This document shows positions 44,814 to 55,214 of a DNA stretch of 64,000 nucleotides, piece after piece. Where the stretch lies: contig CM066291.1 of NCBI GenBank assembly GCA_033816765.1, forward strand, positions 3,348,001-3,412,000. The letters are read 5' to 3'. Every line of letters starts with the position of its first letter. Position 1 is the first letter of the stretch. The notes under the pieces were generated by a model. It searched no databases and was not told the DNA's origin. It saw only the letters and a list, made by a program, of their open reading frames with translations. Position numbers and translations under genes: made by a program. This DNA comes from Nothopassalora personata (taxonomy: Eukaryota; Ascomycota; Dothideomycetes; Mycosphaerellales; Mycosphaerellaceae).

Positions 44814-47345
44814 TTTATGAGCGTTGGCTGTGCCTTGCCGCTTCCGTCAGTAGTGAGCTGTCAATGATTCGCTGGCCACCACGTCAACGTCCACCCCTGG
44901 TGCTGCAGTACCTCCGACTAGCGTGTACAGAATCGAGTTGCCGGCGCCGGCACGCAAAGACACCAAGAAAGAATCGGTCGTAGTGTGCTGCAGTGGAGTC
45001 GGTGTGTTAGACGACTAGGGCCGAGTGTGGACTGTCTTGGTCGCCACGCAAACGGGCAGTAGATTTGTAGCTAGCTTCCAGACCTGCTTGACGGGAGCGT
45101 CGACGACTCCACACAACCTGCGCTACGGAGCCTCAGGCGCGGCGGTGAAGAAGCGCAAAGCGGGCTCGTTCCGACGATCCTATGCGCGGCGAGGCAGATG
45201 GCGCGTGCGCTTGTTGTTGAATGTGCTTATTCTGCGTATGCTGGTGAACGGACGTGGCCCTGGCTGCTGATCTGCTGCACACGCGGGAACTGCAGACGAA
45301 TCCTCTGGTATGTGATCTGGCGGTGGATGGTGGTGTGGCGGCGAGCTGAGCGGGTCGGGGTCTTGGCAACAGTGCAAAGCTCCAGCTGCGAGGTCGTCTG
45401 GCGCGACACAACAACAGTCGCAGCAAGGTCAACGGAGCTACTCAGCAACAGTCTCACGAGCCACCATTGACGCCCAAGGACAGCGCCTCAGTCTGCGCGC
45501 GACACCAGCACGACAGCGCAATGCGCGCTTGGCTCGGTCCCCAGATGCGCTTGGTGGTGTGTGGTAGTATCTGCTGTCCTGCGGCGGGCGTTCGTCAGAC
45601 GCGTTCACTTGCTGCAGCACCCCGATTCCCGCGAACCGGCTGCGCGATGAACGCACAAGGGAACAAAAAAAGGCAGCTAGCTGTGCGGAGCCTATGGCAA
45701 AAATCGGCCTGAATGGAGAATGTGATGATTGGGCCTTCAAACAGCGAGAAAGTGGTGCTGCATTCTTTATGGCCAGAGAAGGCGTGAGCCGCCAACCCCT
45801 CGCGCTTGCCCTGTCGATGGATGTGACCAATGAGAGGGAGAATCATTTCTTCAGCCACTTTACGGGTCGGAGACGTCATGTTTGAGATGAACTCTTCACA
45901 CTTTCACCTCCCACTCGGCATACGTTTCGTCTCGGACGTGTGATAATGCATCCGCGTCGCAAGGAACATGTCAGCCTGTTCTCTGCAGTCTGAAGACTGT
46001 CGTGCCGCAAGCGAGCAGCGCAATGCCGGGACAGAATTCATCCCGCCCTGCGATCGAGAGAGCTGCAGGAGCGCCCAACGCCAATGGTCATCGATGGAGT
46101 CATGATCTGTGGAAGACTTCGTGCGCTGTTCAGTCCACACAGGGGACGGTACGCATCCTTCAATTCTAGCGTGCAGTCGATGCGCTGTCAAGTAAAGAGG
46201 CACGCAGTGTCCGTAACGCCATCTATCGTGCTCAGCTCACAGTTGAAGCTTGGAATTTGGCATACGTTTTCATAACAGTCATTGTGAAAGCCCTGCCAAT
46301 TTGGAACCTGACGTCCAACTGGCCAGTCGCTGAGAGGCTGTTCCTGACAGCTTCTGGAATCCAATCACCTCGCTGGCCTCGCATTCGGCGACCCTTGGGC
46401 CTCGAGTATTGGGCCTGTTGGCCCTACTGGGACGGACTAACGCAGCGGGCCAGCACATCTTGCATTAAGGCTATATGCTTACTTCCCGCCCGAGCGGTTC
46501 ACCCATATTTAGCGGAGAAGGGAGACGGTGTGTTGCGCAAGATGTCATTCATCGGCGGTGTCATGGTGCAGCAGACGGAACAGCGCATCGTGGGTGTCAA
46601 TCAAAAAGACATGCCGTCGGTGTCAGGTGAAACACATTGTCTCCGAAGGGAAGCTGGCTCGATGTCGTGTGACACTGGAAGGCGAACTGTTCTCGACCAA
46701 TCAATGTGGACCGCACCTGTGGTTGCTCATGCTGTGTTGGTGATAAAATCTGTCACATTACGATGCGACCGATTTCAAAAGCATATACTGTCCCCACGAG
46801 ATGGGCACATCTCCGCAGCTGGAGCATCAAGGGAGTGACGAGTTTATATAACGTGCTAAAACCTGTCTCTGTTCAGCAGAAGTCGGTATCCCCTATCCGC
46901 AGCAGGTTTTCATGGTGACCTAGGCTTCATTCAAGGATAAAACATTGCGCATGCACGTCCGGGGGGAGCGATGAAGACTAGAGCTCACTCTCTGCTCGGT
47001 TGCAGGGCCGCCGATACATTTCCCTAGCAGATCGGGACTTCGTGCGCAGCTGCGACATCCCTTCTCACCGCACTCAGACAAGTCAAGCTCTTCATGATCT
47101 TCCCGGCGGTGCTGACAGCTCAGACTGTTGGTGGAACGTCCCGCGAGTGAATCGCTTTGACAAGGCCGCCGAGCCATATTGTCACGAGGTTGTTGATGTC
47201 CAGACCGCTCGTTCATCATACATTGATTGTCCGAGAATTTCTATGCCGGGCCGAAAGTATCTCGGCGCACTCAAAGACAATTCATGTGGCCTGGTCTGTC
47301 GCTTGAGGGGGCATGCTGCATGATGATCCGAGGAGGGCTCCAGAT
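44814..47345. other. 2.5-kb region without recognisable genes
   Basis: Begins with the hapC promoter. Frames up to about 190 codons occur on the plus strand (for example 46257-46838), but they lack motifs and overlap frames of similar length on the other strand. I see no gene, repeat or RNA here. Confidence 0.45.
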
Positions 47346-48164
47346 CTATTGCTGAACGACCTGGATGTTGTTCTTCTTCTGTATGCTTGTCAGTATGTTG
47401 TGCATCGTCAAATCCAACATTCGTGACTCGCCTTCCACTTCTCCATCTCGTTCTGCTTATTCTGATACTGCTTGACCAGATCTTCCAGAACCTTCTTTAG
47501 GCCATCTGCATTCGTCTGCAAGGCCGGCAACACATCGCTCACCGTTCTTTCAGTAAGAACGCCATTGATCATCCGGAAGCATTTCCGATCACCAGGAAGA
47601 GGCGTAAGTGTCTCTAAGACAAGTCTGTGTCCTCGTCAGCCTCTTTCGGTTATGCATATGCGAAGGATGAACCAGAGTTATGGGTCAACGTCGCATGGCC
47701 TGGAAGGTTGGCTATGGAAGGGCGCTTCTGCAGGTACATCATGTGGACTAGAAGGGTAGTGCATGCCCGGGACGAAATCGCAAACTCGAAGCAGAATTAG
47801 GGCAAGTCGTCAATGGATGTCTCGCCAGGTTGAGATGGTGGCGGTGAACGAAGGTTCAGTTGGCCAATGAAGAAGATTCAGTTCGCGTCGAGCAAGATCA
47901 AAAAGTCCGATTGGCGGTGAGCCACCGCTACAGTGATGTGGATGACCAGTGTTGGAGTTGAGATGGTTGGATTCGCCGGACTCACTTGTGCTCCTCGGCT
48001 TCCTGCTCGACGTCGCCGATTTTCTGTGCGACAGCTTGGAGTGTTTCCTTGTAGTTGGAGTACTGAACTTGCAGCTCTGCACGTGTGTCAGTGAGGGCAA
48101 AACGGAGAGGTCAATGGGATTACCGACCTTGCTGCTTCTTCGCTGATATCGCCTGTTGCGACAT
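47346..48164 (-). CDS. PFD2: Prefoldin subunit 2, with a one-base frameshift as read
   Basis: Exons 48128-48164, 47986-48076, 47432-47625 and 47346-47378. Introns are 51 bp, 360 bp (unusually long) and 53 bp; the last has a GC donor (GCGAGT) with branch TACTGAC. The pieces read QQELQVQYSNYKETLQAVAQ, then KIGDVEQEAEEHK, LVLETLTPLPGDRK, FRMINGVLTERTVSDVLPAL and EKWKKKNNIQVVQQ, i.e. a complete Gim4/PFDN2 of about 117 residues. But exon 3 has one extra base at about 47580: DRK and the following CFRMING-type segment are in different frames, and the summed exons are 3n+1. As written, translation would stop at TGA 47550. Prefoldin-2 is a conserved cytosolic chaperone subunit delivering actin and tubulin to TRiC/CCT, so a sequencing or assembly error is likelier than loss. 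Confidence 0.85.
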
Positions 48165-48339
48165 TGTTTGATGTCGAATCGTGAGCTAGTTGGAAATCGC
48201 CATGGGAAAAGTGGCCTACACCACGTGACATAAATATGCTGAGTAACATCTGCGACTAATGCTTGGCTCCTCGTCATGATCGTGGCGAGGACACTGACAC
48301 TGGGATCGATTGCATTCCATCGTATGGTAGTGGCCCATC
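48165..48339. promoter_or_regulatory. Shared divergent promoter PFD2/CMC2
   Basis: Start codons of prefoldin-2 (minus) and CMC2 (plus) are 175 bp apart, so both promoters lie here. No TATA box seen. Confidence 0.55.
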
Positions 48340-48631
48340 ATGCATCCTCACTTGCATCGCGAGGATCAGACAGGTACGCAACACTGCCTCCCTTCGGAGG
48401 CTCTATCACTAACCATGTCCAGGCTGCGAAGCGGTCATGATTGCCCTCGAAGAGTGCCACGCGAAAGGCTTCATGTGGAAGGCTATGGGAATGTGCAGTG
48501 ACAAAAAGCAGGAGATGAATATGTGTCTGCGGAGAGCTAGACTGGAGCGGACTGCAGCCAACAGAGAAGAGGCCAGGAAGAAGAGGGAGCACATGAAGAA
48601 GGTCTGGGCAGAGATCGACGAGAACTCGTGA
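48340..48631 (+). CDS. CMC2: COX assembly mitochondrial protein 2, twin CX9C
   Basis: Exons 48340-48373 and 48423-48631 (intron 49 bp, GTACGC...GTCCAG) give 80 residues. The start MHPHLHREDQTGCEAV matches the MHP-type beginning of Cmc2 proteins. Two CX9C motifs are exact: CEAVMIALEEC and CSDKKQEMNMC, the second followed by a long basic helix (RRARLERTAANREEARKKRE). Known role: a small coiled-coil-helix-coiled-coil-helix protein imported by Mia40 into the mitochondrial intermembrane space and needed for cytochrome c oxidase biogenesis. Without the first exon the first cysteine pair would be lost, which fixes the splice junction. Confidence 0.9.
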
Positions 48632-49228
48632 AAGAACAAGATCCGCGAACGAATAATACAAGGAACAGTGATACAACATTCCACTCCACAAGCAACGCCT
48701 CCACGAAGCTACAAAGAGACCCCATACGCACAACACACCAGAAAGGCACGGTGGAAGCACCACGTCGCAGCGCATGCCGTGCCCGGCACCATCCGCCTGT
48801 TGCGTCGAACTGCGGCTACTCGAAATGCAGGAGCCATGTTATCAGTGGTGCGTATGAATTGGTTGGCAACGAGGACAAGGAAGCGCATCGGATCTCACGT
48901 ATCACGGTGAGGCACTTGAAGACTGACAAGGCAGAAGGAGGAGGTTTAGCATTGTAGATATAAATTATTCCCGGCAGCGGCTGCGGAATGAGCTTCGGCT
49001 CGCCATGCTCTTGCTACCCCAATGTTAACCAGCTTGATAAGAGACTTGGCTTTGGTATGAGTGTATCGATCGAGTTCCGAAGCATGTGCGTACTACAACA
49101 AACGGCCAGGGCCCACTTTGACGCGACTTCCCGATCTAGATCAAACGAAGCTTATAGCAACTGCCGCACCTGCACCTTCCGCTGCAAACACCTCTCGTGA
49201 CTCACAGGTAACGCAATGGACGACCACG
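48632..49228. other. Intergenic
   Basis: Lies between two co-directional genes. The frame of the next gene is open back to about 49061 but lacks an ATG there; an upstream exon is possible but not visible. Confidence 0.4.
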
Positions 49229-49942
49229 ATGGATCCTGTCGATATGTATTACCTTAATCGAGACCAATACAATCAGGATCTAGAAGAGCTAATCCACTCG
49301 GCATCAAAAGAAGCGGCGGCGGCGGCGGCGGCGGCGGCAGCAGCAGCAGCAGTCACAGTGGAAGGAACAAGCTCTGCTTCAAGCGCATCTAGCCCTGCAC
49401 CGACTACCAGCACCATGGACAGTTCCCCTACACCGGGTCGTGATCCTCGCCTGCGCAAGCGGTCGGCACCAACTCCTCGTACTGCTCCCAAAAAGACCAA
49501 GTTCACTAATGCACTTGACGAAGAGCGCCGTGCTAGCATTCTCAGGGGCGTGGTCCATCCCGCAAGGCTCGAATTGCTTTACCAGCATGACCAAGATGAT
49601 GCCGACCTCTTCGAGCCCTGGAACGCCATAGCACCTTTCCAGGATCGTAGCGGCGCGGACAGTATTGAGGAAGGCGCGAGATCGTCTTCCGACAGGCCCT
49701 CACCACGTTCGTCCAATATTTCGGGCAACACATACTCCATGGATCAGATCACTGGCACGCGCAAGGGTAGGAGTACCAAGAGCACACTTCAGAACGCGGT
49801 ACGCCGACAGTGGGACCCTCGGAAGGACGATCTTGTCTATGAGGACTTAGTGGCACGACGACGGAAGGAGCGCCTCACCAATGTAGATCGCTACGTCCCT
49901 TTTGAAAGGAACGGCTCCCTTACGTTCAGAGCACTCCAATAG
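49229..49942 (+). CDS. Basic, alanine-tract hypothetical protein
   Basis: A 237-residue frame from the first in-frame ATG, 49229 (MDPVDMYYLNRDQYNQDLEE). Features: a short acidic N-terminus; a run of 13 Ala from a GCG/GCA microsatellite; a Ser/Thr/Pro-rich patch; a Lys/Arg cluster (RDPRLRKRSAPTPR, APKKTK) that looks like a nuclear localisation signal; and a helical, charged remainder (TNALDEERRASILRGVVHPA, QWDPRKDDLVYEDLVARRRK). No known domain, signal peptide or membrane segment. Probably nuclear (inference). The non-repetitive C-terminal half argues that it is a real gene. Confidence 0.6.
   Translation: MDPVDMYYLNRDQYNQDLEELIHSASKEAAAAAAAAAAAAAVTVEGTSSASSASSPAPTTSTMDSSPTPGRDPRLRKRSAPTPRTAPKKTKFTNALDEERRASILRGVVHPARLELLYQHDQDDADLFEPWNAIAPFQDRSGADSIEEGARSSSDRPSPRSSNISGNTYSMDQITGTRKGRSTKSTLQNAVRRQWDPRKDDLVYEDLVARRRKERLTNVDRYVPFERNGSLTFRALQ
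49313..49351 (+). repeat. GCG/GCA trinucleotide tract (13 Ala codons)
   Basis: Eight GCG then five GCA codons in a row within the hypothetical protein; a likely length-variable microsatellite in frame. Confidence 0.9.
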
Positions 49943-50126
49943 CACACCTCACCCACTTCTGTTAGCATGCGGTCTTGCAAAGGAGATAGTGCTGTGGCAA
50001 ATACCACATTCCAGGTCCGGTCGGAGCCTCACAACGAGATGATAACAGCAGTAGGCTTTGCCATCGATCCACTCCTGCTTGCTCTCCGCAGCAATGGAAT
50101 CCGTAATCACCGTCGTCACCCTCGCC

Positions 50127-51255
50127 CTAAAGCGTGTTGATCCAGCTCGAGATCTCAATGTAGTCCTCGGCGATGATCTGCTCGGCAGTCGCCTCGGCAA
50201 CACCCACATCTGAGCCTTGTCGGTTGAGGATACCGGTGTAGAGGTGGACGAAATGGTTGGCTTCCCTATTGAGAAACGCACTGGCCGCCGGTCTGGCTTA
50301 GGCTAGAGCCTGGGCCGAAGTTGTTCTGTCCGCGCTGCCGACGGGAGAACCAATGCCACCTGGAGCGCCGCCACCGATGGAGCTTGGGCGGTTCTGTGGG
50401 AAGTCACCTTGCTGAGCACCGGTGCCACCTGGGCGTGTGCCGGATTGACCTGGACGTCTGTTGTTGGCGTTTTTGCTGTGGGGAGAATTGGTCTTTAGAC
50501 TCGTCCTCAGGTCGATGTTCTTCTTCGTCTTCAGGCTGATCCTCGTCCTCGCCCTCCTCATCCTCCCCGGGCATCATGCCGTCGTTGTTGTTCTGGCCTG
50601 GTCTGCGGTTAGTACCTTGCTGAGGCAAGAGCTCGTTCTCGTCTTAGGACTCCTCTGATATCACGTTATGATCATTCTTCTGGTCCCCGTCAACCTCCGG
50701 AGTCATGCCGCCGTTGGTAGAGCTCGGCCTGTTGTGGCCAGCCTGACCTGGTCTCTGGCGTTTGTTCTGCCGTGGCGAGAAAATGATTTTCAACTTCCTC
50801 AGGCATCGTGCTGTTGCGGTTTTGGCCCGGCCTCATGTTGGTGGAGTCTTGTGGTCGGCAGTGGCTAGTGCTACCCTGTGGCCGTCTTTTGTTCTGCTGT
50901 GGCGACAAGTCATCCTGATTCTCCAACTCGGAAGGACGACCGTTTGAATAACCGTTCATGTCGTTGTCCTGGCCATAGGTCTTTGGACGAGGGCAGGGAT
51001 TATAAGAGTCAGAGCCAGAGCCTCTGTTACCAGGCACGGCGTCCACTTCGCTCTGATTTGCCTCATGATCACTTGAAAATGTAACACTGCTTTAGACAGG
51101 AAACGTCATCAGGTCCGAGACGTCTACATGTTGTCGCGTAGCCTTGCTCAGGGGCGTGATGTGAAATGCAGAGAGATCAGCGTCGCAAGTTACGGCTTGC
51201 CTCGCGGCCTTCGTGCGACAGTTTTGTGAACAGCGGGATTCTCATCCTTGGTCAT
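50127..51255 (-). pseudogene. Broken Q/N/R/P-rich repetitive gene
   Basis: ATG 51255 opens MTKDENPAVHKTVARRPRGK; a 107-bp intron (GTAACT...AAGCAG) joins it in frame at 51086 to VTFSSDHEANQSEVD. Then come at least four degenerate units of the form SPQQNKRRP...RPGQ...MPEE (LSPQQNKRRPQ, SPRQNKRQRPGQ, LPQQGTNRRPGQ, SPQQKRQQ, NNRRPGQSGTRPGG) with acidic spacers. The reading frame shifts by one base at a T run (about 50790) and again at an A run (about 50472), and stops interrupt it (near 50645 and TAA 50298). After that TAA the same frame continues as a well-formed C-terminus, FLNREANHFVHLYTGILNRQ, AEQIIAEDYIEISSWINTL, ending at 50127. Either a relic whose repeats slipped, or a real gene with unseen introns. 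Family unknown. Confidence 0.45.
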
Positions 51256-51369
51256 CGGCTCACATATCCTAGCCTTTGATTCAAAACTGGCAAGTACGTC
51301 ACTTCTGTTAGCAATGCGTCTTCATTTCATGGTCTATAGTCGTCAAGTTCGTGCACGCTCGCTGATTAG

Positions 51370-54300
51370 CTATGTCGCCAGCCATTTCTTTAGCCATACT
51401 TCGACATATCGTTCAATTAGTCCTTCCTCAACAGGGTTGCCAACAGCGCCCAGAGATTGCGCATCATGTATCGTCCGTACGGTCTCAAATGTCAATCCGG
51501 AGTGTTCATCGTCAGTCTGAGTTGCCGATGATGTTGCGTGGCCGTATTTGCCTCTCCAGAAGTCGAGCAGCTTCCGGCTGGGATTCTTTTCTACATCTGG
51601 ATCACTCTTTGCAAGCCTTTCAAGCCATTCTCCGGGACTGACAATTTCGAATGCTGGAAGCTTACTCCGTTGTAGCGCAGGAAGCAAGTCCGCTTTGAAG
51701 TTGAAGGTCTTTGGGTTGACCAGATGATAGACAAGCTCTGGATCCGCCTGTGACACGGCTCGTGACTCGTCGGAACTGCTCGATGGGAGGACAAGCTCCA
51801 CGATCGTTCTGGCGCAAAGATCGACCGGGAGCCAACTTGGGCGCTCGTCAAGTTCTGGTAGACAACCTGTCGTCAGCGCACTTCGCACCATAAGTGCAAT
51901 TGCTTCGGTCTCGTTCCAGTCGGCACTGCCAGTGTCGCCACTCAGCTGTCCAATTCGTAGTACTCGCGAGTGCATGCCTGTTTGACGCATGGCGTTGCGT
52001 GTGATATGTTCCGTAACAAGTTTGCTACGACCGTAGCCCATGCGCTGTGCATGATTGAGATCATCTACAGCCACCTCCGGTATAGTGGCTGGCTCCGGTG
52101 TGCCGCTTGCTGCGCTGACACTGCTGCAGAAGTAGAAGCTCGCTGCCTTGGGCAATTTCCCGCGCAGGCAAAGGTTGATGAGATTATACGTCCCGCGAAT
52201 ATGTTGTGCCTCAAAGCTTCGCACTCCAAGGTTGAAATTTACTGCCCATGCTGAATGTATCACACCGGTAAGGTTGCTCAGTAAGTGTTCCAAAACGTAT
52301 GATTGGAGACCAAGGTTGGCCTGACTGAGATCAGAGGGAACTGCGTGTATCTTTGCGTTCTCGTCATCGGTAAGTTGGATTCTCCTTGTTGCCAGTGACT
52401 TGATAAGACGTGCACCTGCAGCTGCTGAGCCTGGCGCTCGTACCAAGGCCCATACTTCTGCGACATTTTGTCTTTTGGCTGACTCTGCAACAATAAAGGC
52501 TCCCAGATTGCCAGTGCCACCTGTGACGAGCACAACTTGTTTGCTTGGCTGGCTGCCCTCCGCCGGGAAGTGCTTTGCGAAGTTGGAGTAGCGGTCGATC
52601 ATCTTCTGCATGATAGCCACCTCATTTTCGACATCCGACACAGCTTCTTCTCCTGTCCGGAGGTGGTACAGATGTCTCGCAAGCTGCTTGATGGTGCCCT
52701 TCTCGAAGACGATGTTCTGGCTCAAGGTTTGTCCAGCTGGTCCAAGATCGAGATCGCGCTTGATCGTTCGCCACAGCCGCGTAGTCTGTAAGCTATCGAC
52801 ACCAGCGGAGAAGATATCTGCATCGACGGAGGGAAGCTGTATATTAAGCTCTTGAGATAACTTGGACATGAGCCATTGTTCCAATCCAGGTACGTCGAGT
52901 TGGATGTTACCAGATTGATCCGCAATACCTGTCTCAAATGACTTGTAAGCCTTGCTGATGTCGTCGGCAAACTGTTGATAGACCTGAGCGCGAATGAATG
53001 TGCCCTTATCAGTTCGTGGGTATTTGACGTCCGCGCCCTTGATCACAACCATATCCTTTGGTACTCTGGCAAAGCTTTCGGCTTGGATATTGGCTGCCTC
53101 GACCGAAGGCCACACCGCTTCGAGGAACTCCTCGTCCGACAGATCGAGTGCCTTCTCGTTTGACCGGAAAATCAGAACGCCTGGAACGGTGCGCTGGAAT
53201 CCAAAGATTACTGCTTCCCGAACGTAGTCATCCTGCCGTATCCGACCTTCGATGGGTATCGGCAACACTTTCTCGCCATTGACCAGAGTGATCCTGTCGT
53301 CCAGACGAGACAGGTACTTGTAGTAATTCGACTTCTTCGGATCCGGATGTCGTGTGAACAGGTCAGCAGTACGAAAGCTGTTAGCAAGATTGCTGGCGCT
53401 GTACGGCGGCTTCGAGTTCGTGGTACCCTTTGACGGCAGACCATCCAGACCGACACACTCAAAGACGCCAGGCGCTATCTCATCCATCAAAGTGAAGTCT
53501 GAGGCCGGGCGAAGGAGTCGCATATACTGCCACTCGGTATCACCTGGTGGCCGAAAGGATGTCATGATCTGCCCAATCTCGGTGCTCCCGTAGTTTGCCA
53601 CGAGATTAACACCATTTTTCACGAGCTTGTCACCAAGCTCGTCTGGACAACTGCTGCCTGCGAAGAGCACCAACTTTGCGGCCGCGAGTGCTCGAACGTC
53701 CTCTTCTTTCTCCGCAAGGAGCTGGATCACGTAAGGCACAGCCGAGATTTGCTGCGGTTTTGCAACTGCCAATGCATCAATGAGATTCTGTGCTGTCACG
53801 GGCAGAGAATGGTTGCCGAGATACATGGGTGCTCGTGTGTACAACGCACGGCCAAGCTCCATGAGCCCATGTGAATGGAACAGCGGTGAAATGCAGAAAG
53901 CTCTCAAGCCGAAGCTCTTCCTGAAGTTCGCCAGACATGCTGTATTGGAAATGAAGATAGGCTTTGGGAAGCCCGTGGAGCCAGACGAGTGCAGAATCCA
54001 AGCCAACTTCTTCGCCTCCTTGGCTGGATCGACGTTATAGCGGCGGAATTGAGGTGCTCGAGGTACGTCCCGGAAATCCTTGTTCTGCAGAATCGGTATC
54101 GAGCTGCAGCCAGGCCTATCATTGCAGATCTCGTCGACCACAGACTTGTGTGAGTCGGGTACGATCAATCTGTAGCAGTCGGCTTTGTCGAGGAGCTTCG
54201 CATATGCAGGAGCTGTGAGGCGAGTCGAGAGGAATAATGCCGTCCAGCCTAAGCGATTCAGTGCGAAGATGGAAACCACGAAAGCAAAGGTTGTTGGCGC

Positions 54301-54660
54301 CAAGAGAGCCACTACGGGGGCTTTCTCTGCAGCAGGATCCTAAGTTGTGTCAGTCTGTACCATAAAGAAGTGTTCAATACGACTTACTGCCGGCTCAAGA
54401 CCATTGGCAAGGTAGAACTGTACTGCAGCATCTGTGAACCGATCAAGGTCTTGACCAGTGTGCAGCTCGAAGTCTGCTGCACCCTCCTTTGGATAGCAAA
54501 TCAAAGGTGTCTGTTCCGGCTCTGCAGCATGCGACTTGAGCAGTCCATCGATCGTGTTGAATCTGCTGATTGGCAGGTACGAAGCATCGTGGTGCTTGAG
54601 CTTCAGCGAAAATGGTTGACCAGTTGCAGGCGGCGCGATAGTGTTCGTGATGGTCGTCAT
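51370..54660 (-). CDS. NRPS-like adenylate-forming reductase (A-PCP-TR)
   Basis: Exons 54388-54660 and 51370-54339 (intron 48 bp, GTAAGT, CTGAC, TTAG) give 1080 residues; start ATG 54660 (MTTITNTIAPP). Order: an adenylation domain (about 30-560) with SSGSTGFPKP, NYGSTEIGQI and LVNGEKVLPIPIEGRIRQ; a carrier domain with the phosphopantetheine serine in GVDSLQTTRLW (about 607); and a thioester reductase with VVLVTGGTGNLGAF (about 693-706) and the YxxxK pair in YGRSKLVTEH (about 860-864). There is no condensation domain. Known chemistry of such enzymes: ATP-dependent loading of a carboxylic acid, tethering, then NADPH release as aldehyde or alcohol (as in Lys2 and fungal aryl-acid reductases). 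All key motifs are intact. The sugar-porter MFS and a dead regulator follow upstream on the same strand, suggesting a small metabolite locus; substrate unknown. Confidence 0.92.
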
Positions 54661-55214
54661 ACTGGCACTATAGTGTGATGATTTTGATCCATTCTCGCGA
54701 GACATCGTCCTGTATATCAAAGGTGAAGTCGTCTGGGTGTGGCGACAATGCTGCGGAAATGTATCGTGTTTCCGCATTAATCCGCGGCATTCTTCCGCCA
54801 TAGCTGAGGAGCTTATTAGGCGCTGCTCCGATACCGATGCTAGCCATATGCGTCGGCAGGCACCTTCAGACATGTGATAGCTGTGACACTGCGGCATTCG
54901 ACGGTCACTTCGCCGCTCTGGGCATCTCTAGACGGGACCGCATGGCCAACTTCTTGATTGGCAAACAACACCCGGCTCTTTGAAACCGATTAGGTCTGGT
55001 CTGCGCATGTAACAGGATAGTGTTTGGGGGCTCGTGTTCAACGATCGATGATCAATGTCCACGGCCATGACCATTCTCGATACTGTACGAAACTGACCAC
55101 TGAATCCCTGCATCATCCGACTGTTAAGGCCGGGACATACTCTGTAAGGTGCCACCACATATTACAGACTCATCATTTCGACTTGCCCAGCTTCAGCCAT
55201 GACTTGCATGCGTC
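54661..55214. other. NRPS-like gene 5' region
   Basis: A 554-bp gap upstream of the reductase; the reductase frame is open further up, with ATGs at 54705 and beyond, but without protein-like sense. No binding site recognised. Confidence 0.4.

Noticed and set aside
46257..46838. 193-codon plus-strand frame
   Set aside because: No motif, no preceding promoter-like or splice structure and ordinary overlap with other frames; judged to be chance.
54661..54897. Longer N-terminus for the NRPS-like enzyme
   Set aside because: Upstream in-frame ATGs exist, but the residues are unlike the family and the usual start matches ATG 54660.
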